From the NCBI RefSeq assembly GCF_025833875.1, contig NZ_JAOYOD010000001.1, positions 1,984,001 to 2,048,000 on the forward strand: a stretch of 64,000 bases of DNA, read 5' to 3'. The position numbers and the translations under genes are program-made. Positions 36,090 to 44,542 of the stretch are shown here, piece by piece. The notes beneath the pieces were generated by a model. That model saw nothing but the letters and a program-made list of their open reading frames with translations. It ran no database searches and was not told where the DNA came from. How positions within the stretch are numbered: position 1 is the first letter of the stretch; every line of letters begins with the position of its first letter. This DNA is from Reichenbachiella ulvae. Its GTDB lineage: Bacteria; Bacteroidota; Bacteroidia; Cytophagales; Cyclobacteriaceae.

Positions 36090-36440
36090 ATGACAACAAT
36101 TAGCCTCTATCTGATGGCCTTGCTTTATCTGGCAGCTGGCATCATGCATTTTCGATACCCTAAGTTATACCTCAAAATCATACCGCCATTTTTCAAGTAC
36201 AAAGAGTGGATCAACTGGATCTCCGGTGCAGCAGAAATCATCCTCGCTATCGGACTAATCATTCCTGCCACCCAAACCATGGCAGCATGGGGCATCATCG
36301 CCTTGCTCATCGCAGTATTTCCTGCTAATGTTTACCATCTACAATTAGGAGGTGCAGGCATGAAAATCCCGAAATGGGTACTTTGGCTCAGGCTGCCCTT
36401 GCAGTGCGTATTGATCGCATGGGCCTATATGTACACCTGA
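36090..36440 (+). CDS. DoxX-like small membrane protein
   Basis: A 116-residue inner-membrane protein with four predicted helices. The pattern AGIMHFRYPKLYLKIIP and WINWISGAAEIILAIGLIIP is typical of the DoxX/DoxD-like group. The role of this group is poorly defined (redox or membrane stress in some bacteria). It is convergent with the DUF1295 gene. Confidence 0.7.
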   Translation: MTTISLYLMALLYLAAGIMHFRYPKLYLKIIPPFFKYKEWINWISGAAEIILAIGLIIPATQTMAAWGIIALLIAVFPANVYHLQLGGAGMKIPKWVLWLRLPLQCVLIAWAYMYT

Positions 36441-36441
36441 G

Positions 36442-37314
36442 TCAGCGCTTGGGGAACCAGGGGATCAAACGAGAAACACGCTTTTGATAGGCTGAATAAT
36501 CGGGCTTTCGTAATTGCCTCTTTTCCATCATAGGGATGCTCACGAAGGTAAACAGCAGTAGCATGCTGATCACACCTATCCCATAGATCCAGCTACTACC
36601 TGTTTCAGTCCCCAGGCCAAGTACAAATACTCCAAGCCAAAAGCAGATTTCACCGAAATAATTAGGGTGACGAGAATAGCTCCAGAGTCCTTGTTGGCAG
36701 ACCTCTCCTTTTCCTTGAGACTTAAACTGTCTCAACTGATTGTCTGCTCGCCGCTCAAATTCAATCCCAATCAAGGATACAAGTCCTCCCAAAACATCTG
36801 TCCATAACAAAGAGGCATCTGATTCGGCAATGGGCCGAAAAGGCATACACCCCAAAAAGACCAAAATGGTAGGAAATAAATGAATCCCCAAAAAGCTCAC
36901 GGGCCAATACCACATCCCTGTATCTTCAGCCAGTTTACCATATCGCCAGTCTTCATGATCAAGTCCCGGCCAGGTCTTTAGCCAATTGTGCGTCAGACGG
37001 ATAGCCCAGTAGAGCACCACAGCTATGGTTAACATCAATCTGAGATGGAAAACACCCTCAAACTGTATCAACCAAAACAGTAAAATAAAAGGAGGAATAA
37101 CCGACCAGTATGGATCGTAAAGACTGGAATTGCGAAAGGCCCGACTCGCCACAAAAACAACCACCGTTGCGACACCATCGGCCACAGCTATCTGCCACCA
37201 GGGATCTTCAAACCAGGTCAGACTCCAGGCACCCAATAGTAATGCTATCAAGTATACGACGATTACAACGGACCTGTCTATGGTAAAACTGTAGCGAATT
37301 TTGTCTGTCTGCAT
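36442..37314 (-). CDS. DUF1295 family membrane protein (steroid 5-alpha-reductase-like)
   Basis: A 290-residue inner-membrane protein with about six helices. It carries the C-terminal signature of the DUF1295/ICMT-like group: GKGEVCQQGLWSYSRHPNYF then GEICFWLG, near 225-250. Members are predicted membrane oxidoreductases acting on lipids, but the substrate is unknown. Single-gene unit. Confidence 0.78.
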   Translation of the reverse strand: MQTDKIRYSFTIDRSVVIVVYLIALLLGAWSLTWFEDPWWQIAVADGVATVVVFVASRAFRNSSLYDPYWSVIPPFILLFWLIQFEGVFHLRLMLTIAVVLYWAIRLTHNWLKTWPGLDHEDWRYGKLAEDTGMWYWPVSFLGIHLFPTILVFLGCMPFRPIAESDASLLWTDVLGGLVSLIGIEFERRADNQLRQFKSQGKGEVCQQGLWSYSRHPNYFGEICFWLGVFVLGLGTETGSSWIYGIGVISMLLLFTFVSIPMMEKRQLRKPDYSAYQKRVSRLIPWFPKR

Positions 37315-37560
37315 AAGGCTCTAAAGATAGACCATTTTAGCATATCAAAACCGTCCACCCTAAACGGGAGACTGGCACAAAAAAAGGAAGGAAAAAACCC
37401 TTCCGCTGAAGATATTAAGCCAGCCTAGTAAACATCCAATTCATCAATTATCATACAACCCTATTGCGATCCCTAACAAGTTCATTTCAACTTCATCACC
37501 TCAACTTCTAACTTCGAGGACCAACCCACTATAATAAGCACCGTAAAATCAATATATTCG

Positions 37561-39915
37561 ATGCTCACAATGAGCATAAAATTACATTCGACAAACCACA
37601 TGATTCAATCCATCTACTTCCAAAAGAACCCTTCCCTTTACATGTTTGTACCGATGTTTTATATCGTATGGGCAGATGGCATACTTACCCATGACGAGAT
37701 CAAAAAGGTAAGAGAACTAGTCAAAGAGCAAGATTGGCTCAATCCAGAAGAAAAGGACTTCCTTCTTAGTCAACTCGACCCTCAGTCTCCTCCCAGCCCC
37801 GACGAATTGAAAAGCTGGCTGCATAGCATCCGGTCGGTATCTGATCAGATGACTAATGACATGAAAAAAAGCCTGGTAGAAATGGGCATCAAACTCGCAG
37901 AAGTCAATGCGCAGACCATGGATCAGCTATCAGTCGAAAAGGCCAAAACCTCACTCAAAGAAGTAGAGGAAGCCCTGGGTGTTATCTCTTCAGAAGCGGC
38001 CTATCATCTGCGCTCAGCTCAGCGAAAAACCACCTCAGAAACTCAAAGCTCCCTTGGCAGTTTTGACATGGAAACGATGGCGGATATCCTGGATGGCCAA
38101 AACAAAACTATACTGGAAGAAATCAGGAACCTCCTGCAAGAAGAATCCTTTGACTACCTCGATACAGACCATCTGAGTGAGTATCGCGAGCAAGTATTCA
38201 AGTGGTGCAAGAGACTGGCAGAAGAAGGAATGGGAGCGACTGCCTATCCGAAAGAATACGGCGGAGAGGGCGACATGCAAAAGTATTTTGCCATCATGGA
38301 AGGGCTCTCTTATCATGACCTCAGCACGGTGATCAAGTTCGGTGTGCAATTTGGGCTTTGGGGGATGAGTGTGTATTTCCTCGGTACTGAAAAGCATCAC
38401 AAAAAATATTTGGAAAAAATCGGCACTTTGGAGCTACCAGGCTGCTTCGCGATGACCGAGACGGGCCATGGCAGCAATGTCAAAGGACTCGAAACGACTG
38501 CCACCTATGATCATTCGAGTCAGGAATTCATCATTCACACGCCAAATGAACTGGCCGGCAAGGAATACATCGGCAATGCTGCCCTTCACGGCCAGAAAGC
38601 CACCGTGTTTGCCCAACTGGTCATCGATGGTACGGTCTATGGGGTAAACGCATTCGTCGTACCGCTTAGAGACAAGGCGGGCCAGTTGCACCCGGGTGTC
38701 ACGATCAAGGACTGTGGCAGAAAAATGGGTTTGAATGGAGTCGACAATGGCCGCATCTATTTCGATCAGGTGCGCATCCCTAAGAAGGACATGCTCGATC
38801 GCTATGCCTTGGTGGATGAAAATGGGCAGTTTCAAAGTCCTATCGCCAGTGACAACCGACGCTTCTTCACTATGCTAGGGACTCTGGTTGGTGGTCGCAT
38901 CGGCATCCCGCGTTCAGGACTCAGCGCCGCTAAATCCGGTCTAACCATTGCCATTCGATACAGCGACCAACGAAAACAATTCGGGCCGGAAAATGCCGGT
39001 GAGGTCCCTATCCTCAACTATAGAACCCATCAGCGCAGGCTGCTACCACTGCTGGCCAATGCCTATGCCAGTCATTTTTCTCTTCAATATCTGACCGATC
39101 GCTTTCTGAAACGCAGTGAGTCCGATGCTCAGGAAATCGAAGCACTAGCCGCAGGACTCAAATCCTTTTGCACCTGGAACACTACCGCTACACTACAAGA
39201 ATGCAGAGAAGCACTGGGAGGCAAAGGATATCTGTCAGAAAACCGCATAGACAGGCTGAAAAATGATACAGACATCTACACCACCTTCGAAGGTGACAAT
39301 ACCGTGCTGATGCAGCTAGTGGCGAAGAGCAGGCTTTCTGAGTTCAAAAAGGAATTTTCGGACATCAACTTCTTCGGCCTGGTCAACTACGTGAGCGAAC
39401 AAGCCAGAACCTCCCTGATAGAAATGAACCCCATCACTGTCCGCAACACCGATTCGGAGCACCTGTTGGATTTCGATTTTCATCTCAACGCCTTCCAATA
39501 CCGCGAACGTGACATCCTGACCTCTGCCGCCCGACGAATCAAAAAACATCTGGACGCAGGCATGGACTCCTTCGATGCTTTTAACCAGACCCAATACCAT
39601 ATGCTACATGTGGGCTTTGCCTACATCGAGAGGGTAGTACTGGAGCAGTTCCAGGCCCAGGTCGAACGAACTACCGATCCGCAATGCAAGGCTACCTTAA
39701 CGAAACTTTGCCAGTTGTTTGCATTGACTCAGATCGAAAAAAACAAGGGATGGTACCTGGAGCACGACTATATGGCGGGGACCAAAACCAAGGCCATCCG
39801 AAGACAAGTCAATCAGCTCTGTGCAGAACTGAGACCAGAAGCAGTAGCATTGGTAGATGCTTTTAGGATTCCTGATAGCTGTCTGGGGGCTCCTATTGCG
39901 GTTAAAAAGGGGTAG
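37561..39915 (+). CDS. Acyl-CoA dehydrogenase/oxidase with N-terminal TerB-like region
   Basis: A 784-residue cytosolic flavoenzyme. After a helical N-terminus (about 30-95, MFYIVWADGILTHDEIKKV) that looks like a TerB-type domain, the acyl-CoA dehydrogenase core begins near 205: helical domain, middle beta domain with GCFAMTETGHGSN, GTLVGGRIGIPRSGL, C-terminal helical domain with ALGGKGYLSENR and a tail like the extra C-terminal domain of peroxisomal acyl-CoA oxidases. It probably introduces the first double bond in fatty-acid oxidation. In-frame ATGs at 37570 and 37600 are alternative starts; a -7-like TATATTCG right before 37561 would favour one of them. Confidence 0.82.
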   Translation: MLTMSIKLHSTNHMIQSIYFQKNPSLYMFVPMFYIVWADGILTHDEIKKVRELVKEQDWLNPEEKDFLLSQLDPQSPPSPDELKSWLHSIRSVSDQMTNDMKKSLVEMGIKLAEVNAQTMDQLSVEKAKTSLKEVEEALGVISSEAAYHLRSAQRKTTSETQSSLGSFDMETMADILDGQNKTILEEIRNLLQEESFDYLDTDHLSEYREQVFKWCKRLAEEGMGATAYPKEYGGEGDMQKYFAIMEGLSYHDLSTVIKFGVQFGLWGMSVYFLGTEKHHKKYLEKIGTLELPGCFAMTETGHGSNVKGLETTATYDHSSQEFIIHTPNELAGKEYIGNAALHGQKATVFAQLVIDGTVYGVNAFVVPLRDKAGQLHPGVTIKDCGRKMGLNGVDNGRIYFDQVRIPKKDMLDRYALVDENGQFQSPIASDNRRFFTMLGTLVGGRIGIPRSGLSAAKSGLTIAIRYSDQRKQFGPENAGEVPILNYRTHQRRLLPLLANAYASHFSLQYLTDRFLKRSESDAQEIEALAAGLKSFCTWNTTATLQECREALGGKGYLSENRIDRLKNDTDIYTTFEGDNTVLMQLVAKSRLSEFKKEFSDINFFGLVNYVSEQARTSLIEMNPITVRNTDSEHLLDFDFHLNAFQYRERDILTSAARRIKKHLDAGMDSFDAFNQTQYHMLHVGFAYIERVVLEQFQAQVERTTDPQCKATLTKLCQLFALTQIEKNKGWYLEHDYMAGTKTKAIRRQVNQLCAELRPEAVALVDAFRIPDSCLGAPIAVKKG

Positions 39916-39935
39916 AACTCATTGCGGAATGGACA

Positions 39936-39966
39936 GCACAAGCTACAAGCTTGCGCCAGCGGGGGT
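39936..39966. repeat. Dispersed repeat R2, copy 1
   Basis: Reads ACAAGCTACAAGCTTGCGCC followed by AGCGGGGG. Related copies at 42175-42206 (inverted) and 42272-42304 (direct), all between genes. Confidence 0.5.
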
Positions 39967-40016
39967 GTAAATTGACCGCTTGGAATAGTCGCACCCTGCA
40001 AAACACCAACATCGGG

Positions 40017-40090
40017 CGGACCTGCCTAGCCGGACAGGCAGGCGCCCTTCTACATTTTGGGTCTTAGCGGACGCTACGACCAGAAGGGGG
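40017..40090. repeat. Dispersed palindromic repeat R1, copy 1
   Basis: Contains the inverted repeat CCTGCCT-N8-AGGCAGG and then GGTCTTAGCGGACGCTACGA. An inverted copy with the same order of parts lies at 49597-49669. It looks like a REP-type intergenic element. The 237-bp gap around it holds no gene. Confidence 0.6.
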
Positions 40091-40171
40091 AAGAATAAAT
40101 CAAGAAAAAACATGAGTTCATTCGTTACTTCGTATGTAGACGATAGTTATTCTTGACCATTAAAACAATTA

Positions 40172-40207
40172 TTGTACATTTACGTCTACATCTATGTAAA
40201 TTTACAA
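40172..40207. promoter_or_regulatory. Inverted-repeat operator of the Xre-RES module
   Basis: TTGTACATTTAC (40172-40183) and GTAAATTTACAA (40196-40207) pair at 11 of 12 positions, ending 2 bp before the antitoxin ATG. A second inverted pair, ATGTAGACG (40134-40142) and CGTCTACAT (40183-40191), is interlaced. This fits autoregulation by the antitoxin. Confidence 0.6.
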
Positions 40208-40209
40208 TT

Positions 40210-40710
40210 ATGAGTGAGAAACAAATAGGGAATAGAACAACTAAAAGGAGAGGAAGTAAAGTGCCTGTTGCTCCCAAAGGAGGGAAAATAAAGCGTTTCT
40301 CTAAGTTTTCACCTGCCTGGGTAGTTGGTCATTCAAAAGATGCACCAGGATACAATTTGGAGCTCATTAATCGCATTCGAATGGGTGTTAAAAAATCAGA
40401 TTGGAAAGACCTAATTGTAAAAATCGGCCATTCTGAAAAGGAACTAGAGCATATACTTCCGGCATCTATTAGTAGCATGCAAAAGAGGTCTATTTATAGC
40501 AAAGAAACTTCTGAAAGAATTTACGAATTAGCCAAGTTATATAGTTTGGGGTATGAAGTTTTTGATTCAGAAGAAAGCTTCAAACAATGGCTGATCTCAC
40601 CATCTAAATCACTTGGGGATAAAAAACCTTTTGAATTACTGGATAGTAGTTTTGGGTTTCAAGTTGTCGAAAACGAGATCGTGCGCATTCAATACAATGT
40701 TTATAGTTAA
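40210..40710 (+). CDS. Xre/MbcA/ParS-family antitoxin
   Basis: A 166-residue protein with a basic N-terminus and a C-terminal MbcA/ParS/Xre toxin-binding domain (formerly DUF2384), ending FELLDSSFGFQVVENEIVRI as typical of RES antitoxins. The centre SKETSERIYELAKLYSLGYEVF is the helical recognition part. It neutralises the RES toxin encoded next and probably represses the operon at the adjacent inverted repeat. The ATG at 40210 is chosen over a TTG at 40153, which falls upstream of the operator. Confidence 0.85.
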   Translation: MSEKQIGNRTTKRRGSKVPVAPKGGKIKRFSKFSPAWVVGHSKDAPGYNLELINRIRMGVKKSDWKDLIVKIGHSEKELEHILPASISSMQKRSIYSKETSERIYELAKLYSLGYEVFDSEESFKQWLISPSKSLGDKKPFELLDSSFGFQVVENEIVRIQYNVYS

Positions 40711-41177
40711 TGTTTCTATACAGGGTTGCAAACGTGAAGTTTAAAGACGCTACTTTATCTGGGATAGGTGCAGAAAAAGTCGGAGGCAGATGGAATGAAG
40801 TAGGTACAAGGGCTGTCTATTGTTCTGAAAACATCTCTTTGGCACTTTTGGAATATTATGTTCATTCAGAAAACATTGCAACCCTGCCAAAGAAAATTCT
40901 GGTTGCCAAGATTGAAATACCTGATGACTTTGAGATTAATAAATTAGAGAATTTGCCCGAGAAGTGGGATCAATACCCGTATTCTTCCAACACAACTTCG
41001 GTTTTTACTGAATTGGCAAAAAGTCGAGACTTTTTTGCGCTTAAAGTCCCTTCTACAATTGTAGGTATGGAATACAATTATATTCTTAATCCTTTATTCA
41101 AAGATTTTGGTAAAGTTACAGTTAGCGATTTTCTCGAATTACCAATAGACCCAAGATTAAAAGAAAGCGAACATTGA
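40710..41177 (+). CDS. RES-domain toxin
   Basis: A 155-residue toxin of the RES family: LYRVANVKF, GAEKVGGRWNEVGTRAVYCS and SLALLEYYVH carry the conserved Arg, Tyr and Glu of the active site. Characterised RES toxins degrade NAD+. Its ATG shares one base with the antitoxin stop (TAATG), so the pair is translationally coupled. The module stands at the left edge of a repeat-rich accessory stretch (40-44 kb). Confidence 0.87.
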   Translation: MFLYRVANVKFKDATLSGIGAEKVGGRWNEVGTRAVYCSENISLALLEYYVHSENIATLPKKILVAKIEIPDDFEINKLENLPEKWDQYPYSSNTTSVFTELAKSRDFFALKVPSTIVGMEYNYILNPLFKDFGKVTVSDFLELPIDPRLKESEH

Positions 41178-41272
41178 TGAATCTATCCGTTGATGATGGG
41201 GCCGGATCGGCAGGAATACTAAGGAAAATCAGCACGCTTTGAAAAAACACGGTAGTGGAGGAATTCACAATC

Positions 41273-41656
41273 TCATTCGCATTTGATTTCTTCATCTACT
41301 GTTATTAATTCTCTATTATTTACGCTTACATATTTACTACCCTTAGCCTTAGAAAGATGGTCTCCCACATGGATTTGATCATATATACTTGGTAAAAAAA
41401 ATGTCAAATTAACGCTTGACTCTCTTCCATCTTTAAGAAGAGTAATCATTTTGTAGCTGTGATTTGACGTATCAATGAATTTACTTTCAACTACCCCATC
41501 GAAACTTTGACGCATTAGCTTTTTCTTCAAATTGCAATCAATTGCATCCTGATCACTAAAAATGAAAATAACAACATACAGATAAACCGACACTGCAATC
41601 AACGGTAATAACACTTTTGTTTTCCTCATTATCTTGGTAATAAAAGTCCTATTCAT
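41273..41656 (-). CDS. Small single-pass membrane protein, unknown
   Basis: A 127-residue protein with one N-terminal membrane segment or signal anchor (VLLPLIAVSVYLYVVIFIF) and an exported basic domain rich in beta strands. No family recognised. First of a run of four small minus-strand genes with weakly related flanks (TTGCAACC-type motifs). An alternative start at the second Met (MRKTKVLL) would give a more classical signal. Confidence 0.5.
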   Translation of the reverse strand: MNRTFITKIMRKTKVLLPLIAVSVYLYVVIFIFSDQDAIDCNLKKKLMRQSFDGVVESKFIDTSNHSYKMITLLKDGRESSVNLTFFLPSIYDQIHVGDHLSKAKGSKYVSVNNRELITVDEEIKCE

Positions 41657-41704
41657 GGTGGAAACCGATAGGGTTGCAAGCCGGATCCGGATCGATCAAT
41701 GATA

Positions 41705-42136
41705 TTATAATTTATCTCTATACTTCCGACGAATCCTATCAGGTATGTCCTTAGTCAAATGTTCTTTACATACAAGTCCACTATAAAAATAAGTTATCCC
41801 TTGCCTTTCTCTGTACCAAGCAACTTCCACTGCAGTACTATCAATGTCCTCTATAATAAATACCTCGGAGAACAACTCTATAACTTGATACTGACAATTG
41901 GGCATTGGATTTGAAGGAACTGGCAAATCATAATAGGCTTTAATATCCTCCAGACATTCTCTATCGTCCGTCATTAAAACTCGATTTATTACACCGCCAT
42001 TATCAATAAAATAAGCATACATCATGGGGTGAGAACGTATAGCTTCATCCCTTTTCTCATCTTTTTGTTTTAAAAGAACACTTGTGATGGCACCTATACA
42101 CATAATCAAAAACGGAACTGCATAAGATTTTCTCAT
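41705..42136 (-). CDS. Small membrane-anchored protein, unknown
   Basis: A 143-residue protein with an N-terminal membrane segment (VPFLIMCIGAITSVLL), then an acidic soluble domain (YFIDNGGVINRVLMTDDREC). No family recognised. Same strand and size class as its neighbours, with little similarity between them. Confidence 0.5.
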   Translation of the reverse strand: MRKSYAVPFLIMCIGAITSVLLKQKDEKRDEAIRSHPMMYAYFIDNGGVINRVLMTDDRECLEDIKAYYDLPVPSNPMPNCQYQVIELFSEVFIIEDIDSTAVEVAWYRERQGITYFYSGLVCKEHLTKDIPDRIRRKYRDKL

Positions 42137-42174
42137 AGGTTGTTATGTAAATGCTTCATTGCTTCCACGGGTTA

Positions 42175-42304
42175 CTCCCCCCTGCTGGTGCGAGCTTGTA
42201 GCTCGTATCTTGGTCATCCCACAGTCAAATATAGTCTATAGCCCTTTTCCTATCGCATAAACTATCATGCACAGTACAAGCTACAAGTTTTGCCAGCGAA
42301 GTGG
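42175..42304. repeat. Facing pair of R2 repeats
   Basis: An inverted copy (42175-42206) and a direct copy (42272-42304) of the R2 repeat face each other across 65 bp, in the 176-bp gap between two orphan genes. Confidence 0.45.
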
Positions 42305-42312
42305 GAAGCTAG

Positions 42313-42723
42313 CTATTCCGGTATAATTCGACTTAGAAAAGAACAGTCAACTATATTTTCTGATTCAGAGCTGGTATATTCAGGATTGACAATAACTTTC
42401 AAATTTCGTTTAAATAGGTTCTCAATGTTCTTGATTAATTCAGAGCTTAAAGGTACCTCACCGTTCAGAAGACCTGCCTCAAAATAATCCATCTTTATTT
42501 TATTGATTTCTAAGGTTTGTAGGTTGAAGGTATAGGAAAATATCAGGTACTGCTCTTTAATTAAACCTTCAATTTCTTCAGCAGTTGCAATGTAAGTAAT
42601 GGAGTCATTCAAAAGCTCGTATGGATCTGGATCAAGCCTTTGGATCACATCTACGCATCGAGTTTGGCATGTCCCTTCGAAAACAATTATTAAGAATAAT
42701 ATAGGTAAAAAAAGTCTCATCAT
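42313..42723 (-). CDS. Secreted protein, unknown
   Basis: A 136-residue protein with a signal peptide (MMRLFLPILFLIIVFEGTCQ). The mature part is mostly helical/strand mixed (YIATAEEIEGLIKEQYLIF) and matches nothing I know. A 132-bp repeat begins 18 bp upstream of its start. Confidence 0.5.
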   Translation of the reverse strand: MMRLFLPILFLIIVFEGTCQTRCVDVIQRLDPDPYELLNDSITYIATAEEIEGLIKEQYLIFSYTFNLQTLEINKIKMDYFEAGLLNGEVPLSSELIKNIENLFKRNLKVIVNPEYTSSESENIVDCSFLSRIIPE

Positions 42724-42740
42724 AGGTTGCGAATTGCTGA

Positions 42741-42872
42741 CAACACCTAATCATCACCCCTCCTACACCAATGAAGTTTGAAGAACTGATTTAGGCATTC
42801 TAATTTTTAACTCCCCGAATCTACCCCCATTCCCCGTTCTCTCCAAGCCCAAGTAGTCCAACCCAGACTTTC
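42741..42872. repeat. 132-bp leader repeat, copy A
   Basis: Direct repeat of 43586-43717 with the same length; the central TTTGAAGAACTGATTTAGGC block is identical in both. Copies A and B flank the lipoprotein gene between them, and each begins 12-18 bp from a gene start. Confidence 0.75.
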
Positions 42873-42922
42873 TTGCCATCAGGAAAACCGAAAGCGTTGT
42901 AAACGCGCCCTCTCAGGGGATT

Positions 42923-43573
42923 TTAGAGAACGATTTCAACCAATTCCTGGGTTAGAATAAAAGTTGTATCACTTAAGCTAACCGTAGTTTCTGTTTTGAT
43001 TAAACCATGTTCAGACACAAAATATGTAACACCAAATTCGTCCTCAATCACATTGCAGTTATAATTACCCGCTTCGGTTTCTATGGTTTCGTTTCCAGTT
43101 ACTTCCATTTGCACATTCACTTCTTGATATCTATCTGTATTTGCTATAAAAACTTTCCTATTCCATTTGTACCCTATTTCTTGATTAAACACATATTCTA
43201 TAGAGGGTGTTGAATAAAGAATGAGCGTATCAGTTTCAAGGTTGGTTAGATCATCTGGATCATCAATCTGATATTTGATTTTTGGTAAGATTTCGGCATG
43301 CTTCAAAATCCGATTTCCGCTTTGAGAATAATAGGAAAAATTGGTCACTGTTTGAGTTATCCCAAGTTCAGAAAGTTCTAGTCCTTCAATTCCCTTTATT
43401 TGGGTAAATTCCCAAGTCAGTGTATCTGAATAATCATTTACATAGATCCACTTAGTACCAGGATTTGAATTAAAAATATTTGAGCTAATATTCAGTTCAT
43501 CACTATCACCACAGTTAACAAGTAATATACTGATAATAAAAGAGGCTACTAAGACTAACTTTTTGAGTTGCAT
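42923..43573 (-). CDS. Lipoprotein of unknown function
   Basis: A 216-residue lipoprotein (signal ISILLVNCGDSD, Cys near 22). The mature region has a beta-rich pattern (PGTKWIYVNDYSDTLTWEFT) similar in style to secreted proteins of Bacteroidota, but no family is named. The ATG at 43573 is chosen over the GTG at 43591 because it starts the signal peptide directly. The gene sits between two near-identical 132-bp direct repeats, so it could be gained or lost by recombination between them. Confidence 0.6.
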   Translation of the reverse strand: MQLKKLVLVASFIISILLVNCGDSDELNISSNIFNSNPGTKWIYVNDYSDTLTWEFTQIKGIEGLELSELGITQTVTNFSYYSQSGNRILKHAEILPKIKYQIDDPDDLTNLETDTLILYSTPSIEYVFNQEIGYKWNRKVFIANTDRYQEVNVQMEVTGNETIETEAGNYNCNVIEDEFGVTYFVSEHGLIKTETTVSLSDTTFILTQELVEIVL

Positions 43574-43585
43574 AATTTTACTCTC

Positions 43586-43717
43586 CAACACCCAATCAAC
43601 ACCCCTCCTCCACCAATAGAGTTTGAAGAACTGATTTAGGCATTCTAATTTTTAACTCCCCGAATTTACCGCCATTCCCTGTTCTCTCCAAGCATAAGCA
43701 GTCCAACTCAGACTTTC
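43586..43717. repeat. 132-bp leader repeat, copy B
   Basis: Partner of copy A (42741-42872). It runs on at its far end into CATG array copy 2, just as copy C at 17098-17210 precedes array copy 1. So repeat plus array together form a larger composite element. Confidence 0.75.
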
Positions 43718-43764
43718 ACTCTCAATATCCCCAGATAAAGGGAGGCTTCTCCATTAACTTTGAC

Positions 43765-44027
43765 CATGGTTACCCAATCCATTCCCATGATTATTGAGCA
43801 GGCCTTCATGCCGATCAAGGGATAGCCCATGGCGACTAAGTGACTACTCATGGCACTCAAGTAAGGTCTCATGGCGATTGAGTAAGTGCTCATGGCTCAC
43901 CAACGACCTCTCATGGCAAATAATATTCTACCATGGCAATCCCGACTTTCTCCATGCCAAATAATATATCGTCATGGGAGTATCACCACCCTCCATGGTG
44001 ACCATGGAGCATATCTAGGAAGCCATG
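43765..44027. repeat. CATG array with 21-bp phase, copy 2
   Basis: CATG cores at 43765, 43786, 43807, 43828, 43849, 43870, 43891, 43912, 43932, 43953, 43973, 43994, 44003 and 44024. The spacing series (seven of 21, then 20, 21, 20, 21, 9, 21) is identical to copy 1 at 17280, whereas many of the bases between cores differ. No gene lies in 43718-44143. Confidence 0.8.
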
Positions 44028-44143
44028 AAGCTCCTATTCTGTGGTGAGGAAATAGAAATAACTGTCAAGGGCCATATGCTTTGGGGTGAGGGGCTTTAGA
44101 TCTGGCAGCACCTGTGGCAGATAAGTGGTCATGGTCAAAAAAG

Positions 44144-44174
44144 AAACAAGCCCTCTCTATAAAAGGGCTTGTTT
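44144..44174 (-). terminator. Terminator of the dab operon
   Basis: AAACAAGCCCT (44144-44154) pairs with AGGGCTTGTTT (44164-44174). On the minus strand CTTTTTT follows. It lies 38 bp past the small gene that ends the operon. Confidence 0.8.
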
Positions 44175-44211
44175 TGGTTTTACCAATATATGTTCAGATT
44201 TAATGCTCTCC

Positions 44212-44532
44212 TCAATTGGCTACTAGCATATCTTCTTCCGTTGGGACTTGTTGCTTCTCTGCCACTTCTACTTCCAGCTTTAGTCTGAAGTTGACTTCCT
44301 TGTCTTCAGATTCGTTTGCCTTCATCATCTGTAGCAACTCTTCTTTGGCAGCTCTCAGCTCACCGATCTTTTGATCCTTCTCTACTGGAGAAATATTATG
44401 ATCTTTCTCCCAATCAGCTAAGTACTTCGACTTATAATTATCGATTTGACTATCGATGATCTTGAAGATAATCGATCTACCTTCATTCAGGTCATGTCCA
44501 GTTTCATTTACTGCTATAGTCTTCGTGTTCAT
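44212..44532 (-). CDS. Small conserved-looking protein downstream of dabA
   Basis: A 106-residue acidic helical protein (IDNYKSKYLADWEKDHNISP, ELRAAKEELLQMMKANE), likely coiled coil, cytosolic. No family recognised. It begins 10 bp after the dabA stop and ends before the operon terminator, so it is the third gene of the dab operon and could be an accessory subunit; this is inference. The ATG at 44532 avoids overlap with dabA. Confidence 0.55.
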   Translation of the reverse strand: MNTKTIAVNETGHDLNEGRSIIFKIIDSQIDNYKSKYLADWEKDHNISPVEKDQKIGELRAAKEELLQMMKANESEDKEVNFRLKLEVEVAEKQQVPTEEDMLVAN

Positions 44533-44542
44533 AATATTTGAT

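Noticed and set aside
41523..41546. GCAATCAATTGC, similar to the LacI operator core
   Set aside because: It lies inside a coding region of an unrelated orphan gene and lacks the central CG of the three locus operators. Probably chance.
43708..43893. Minus-strand 61-codon frame with Met every seven residues
   Set aside because: Same reason: a translation of the CATG array, not preserved in copy 1.
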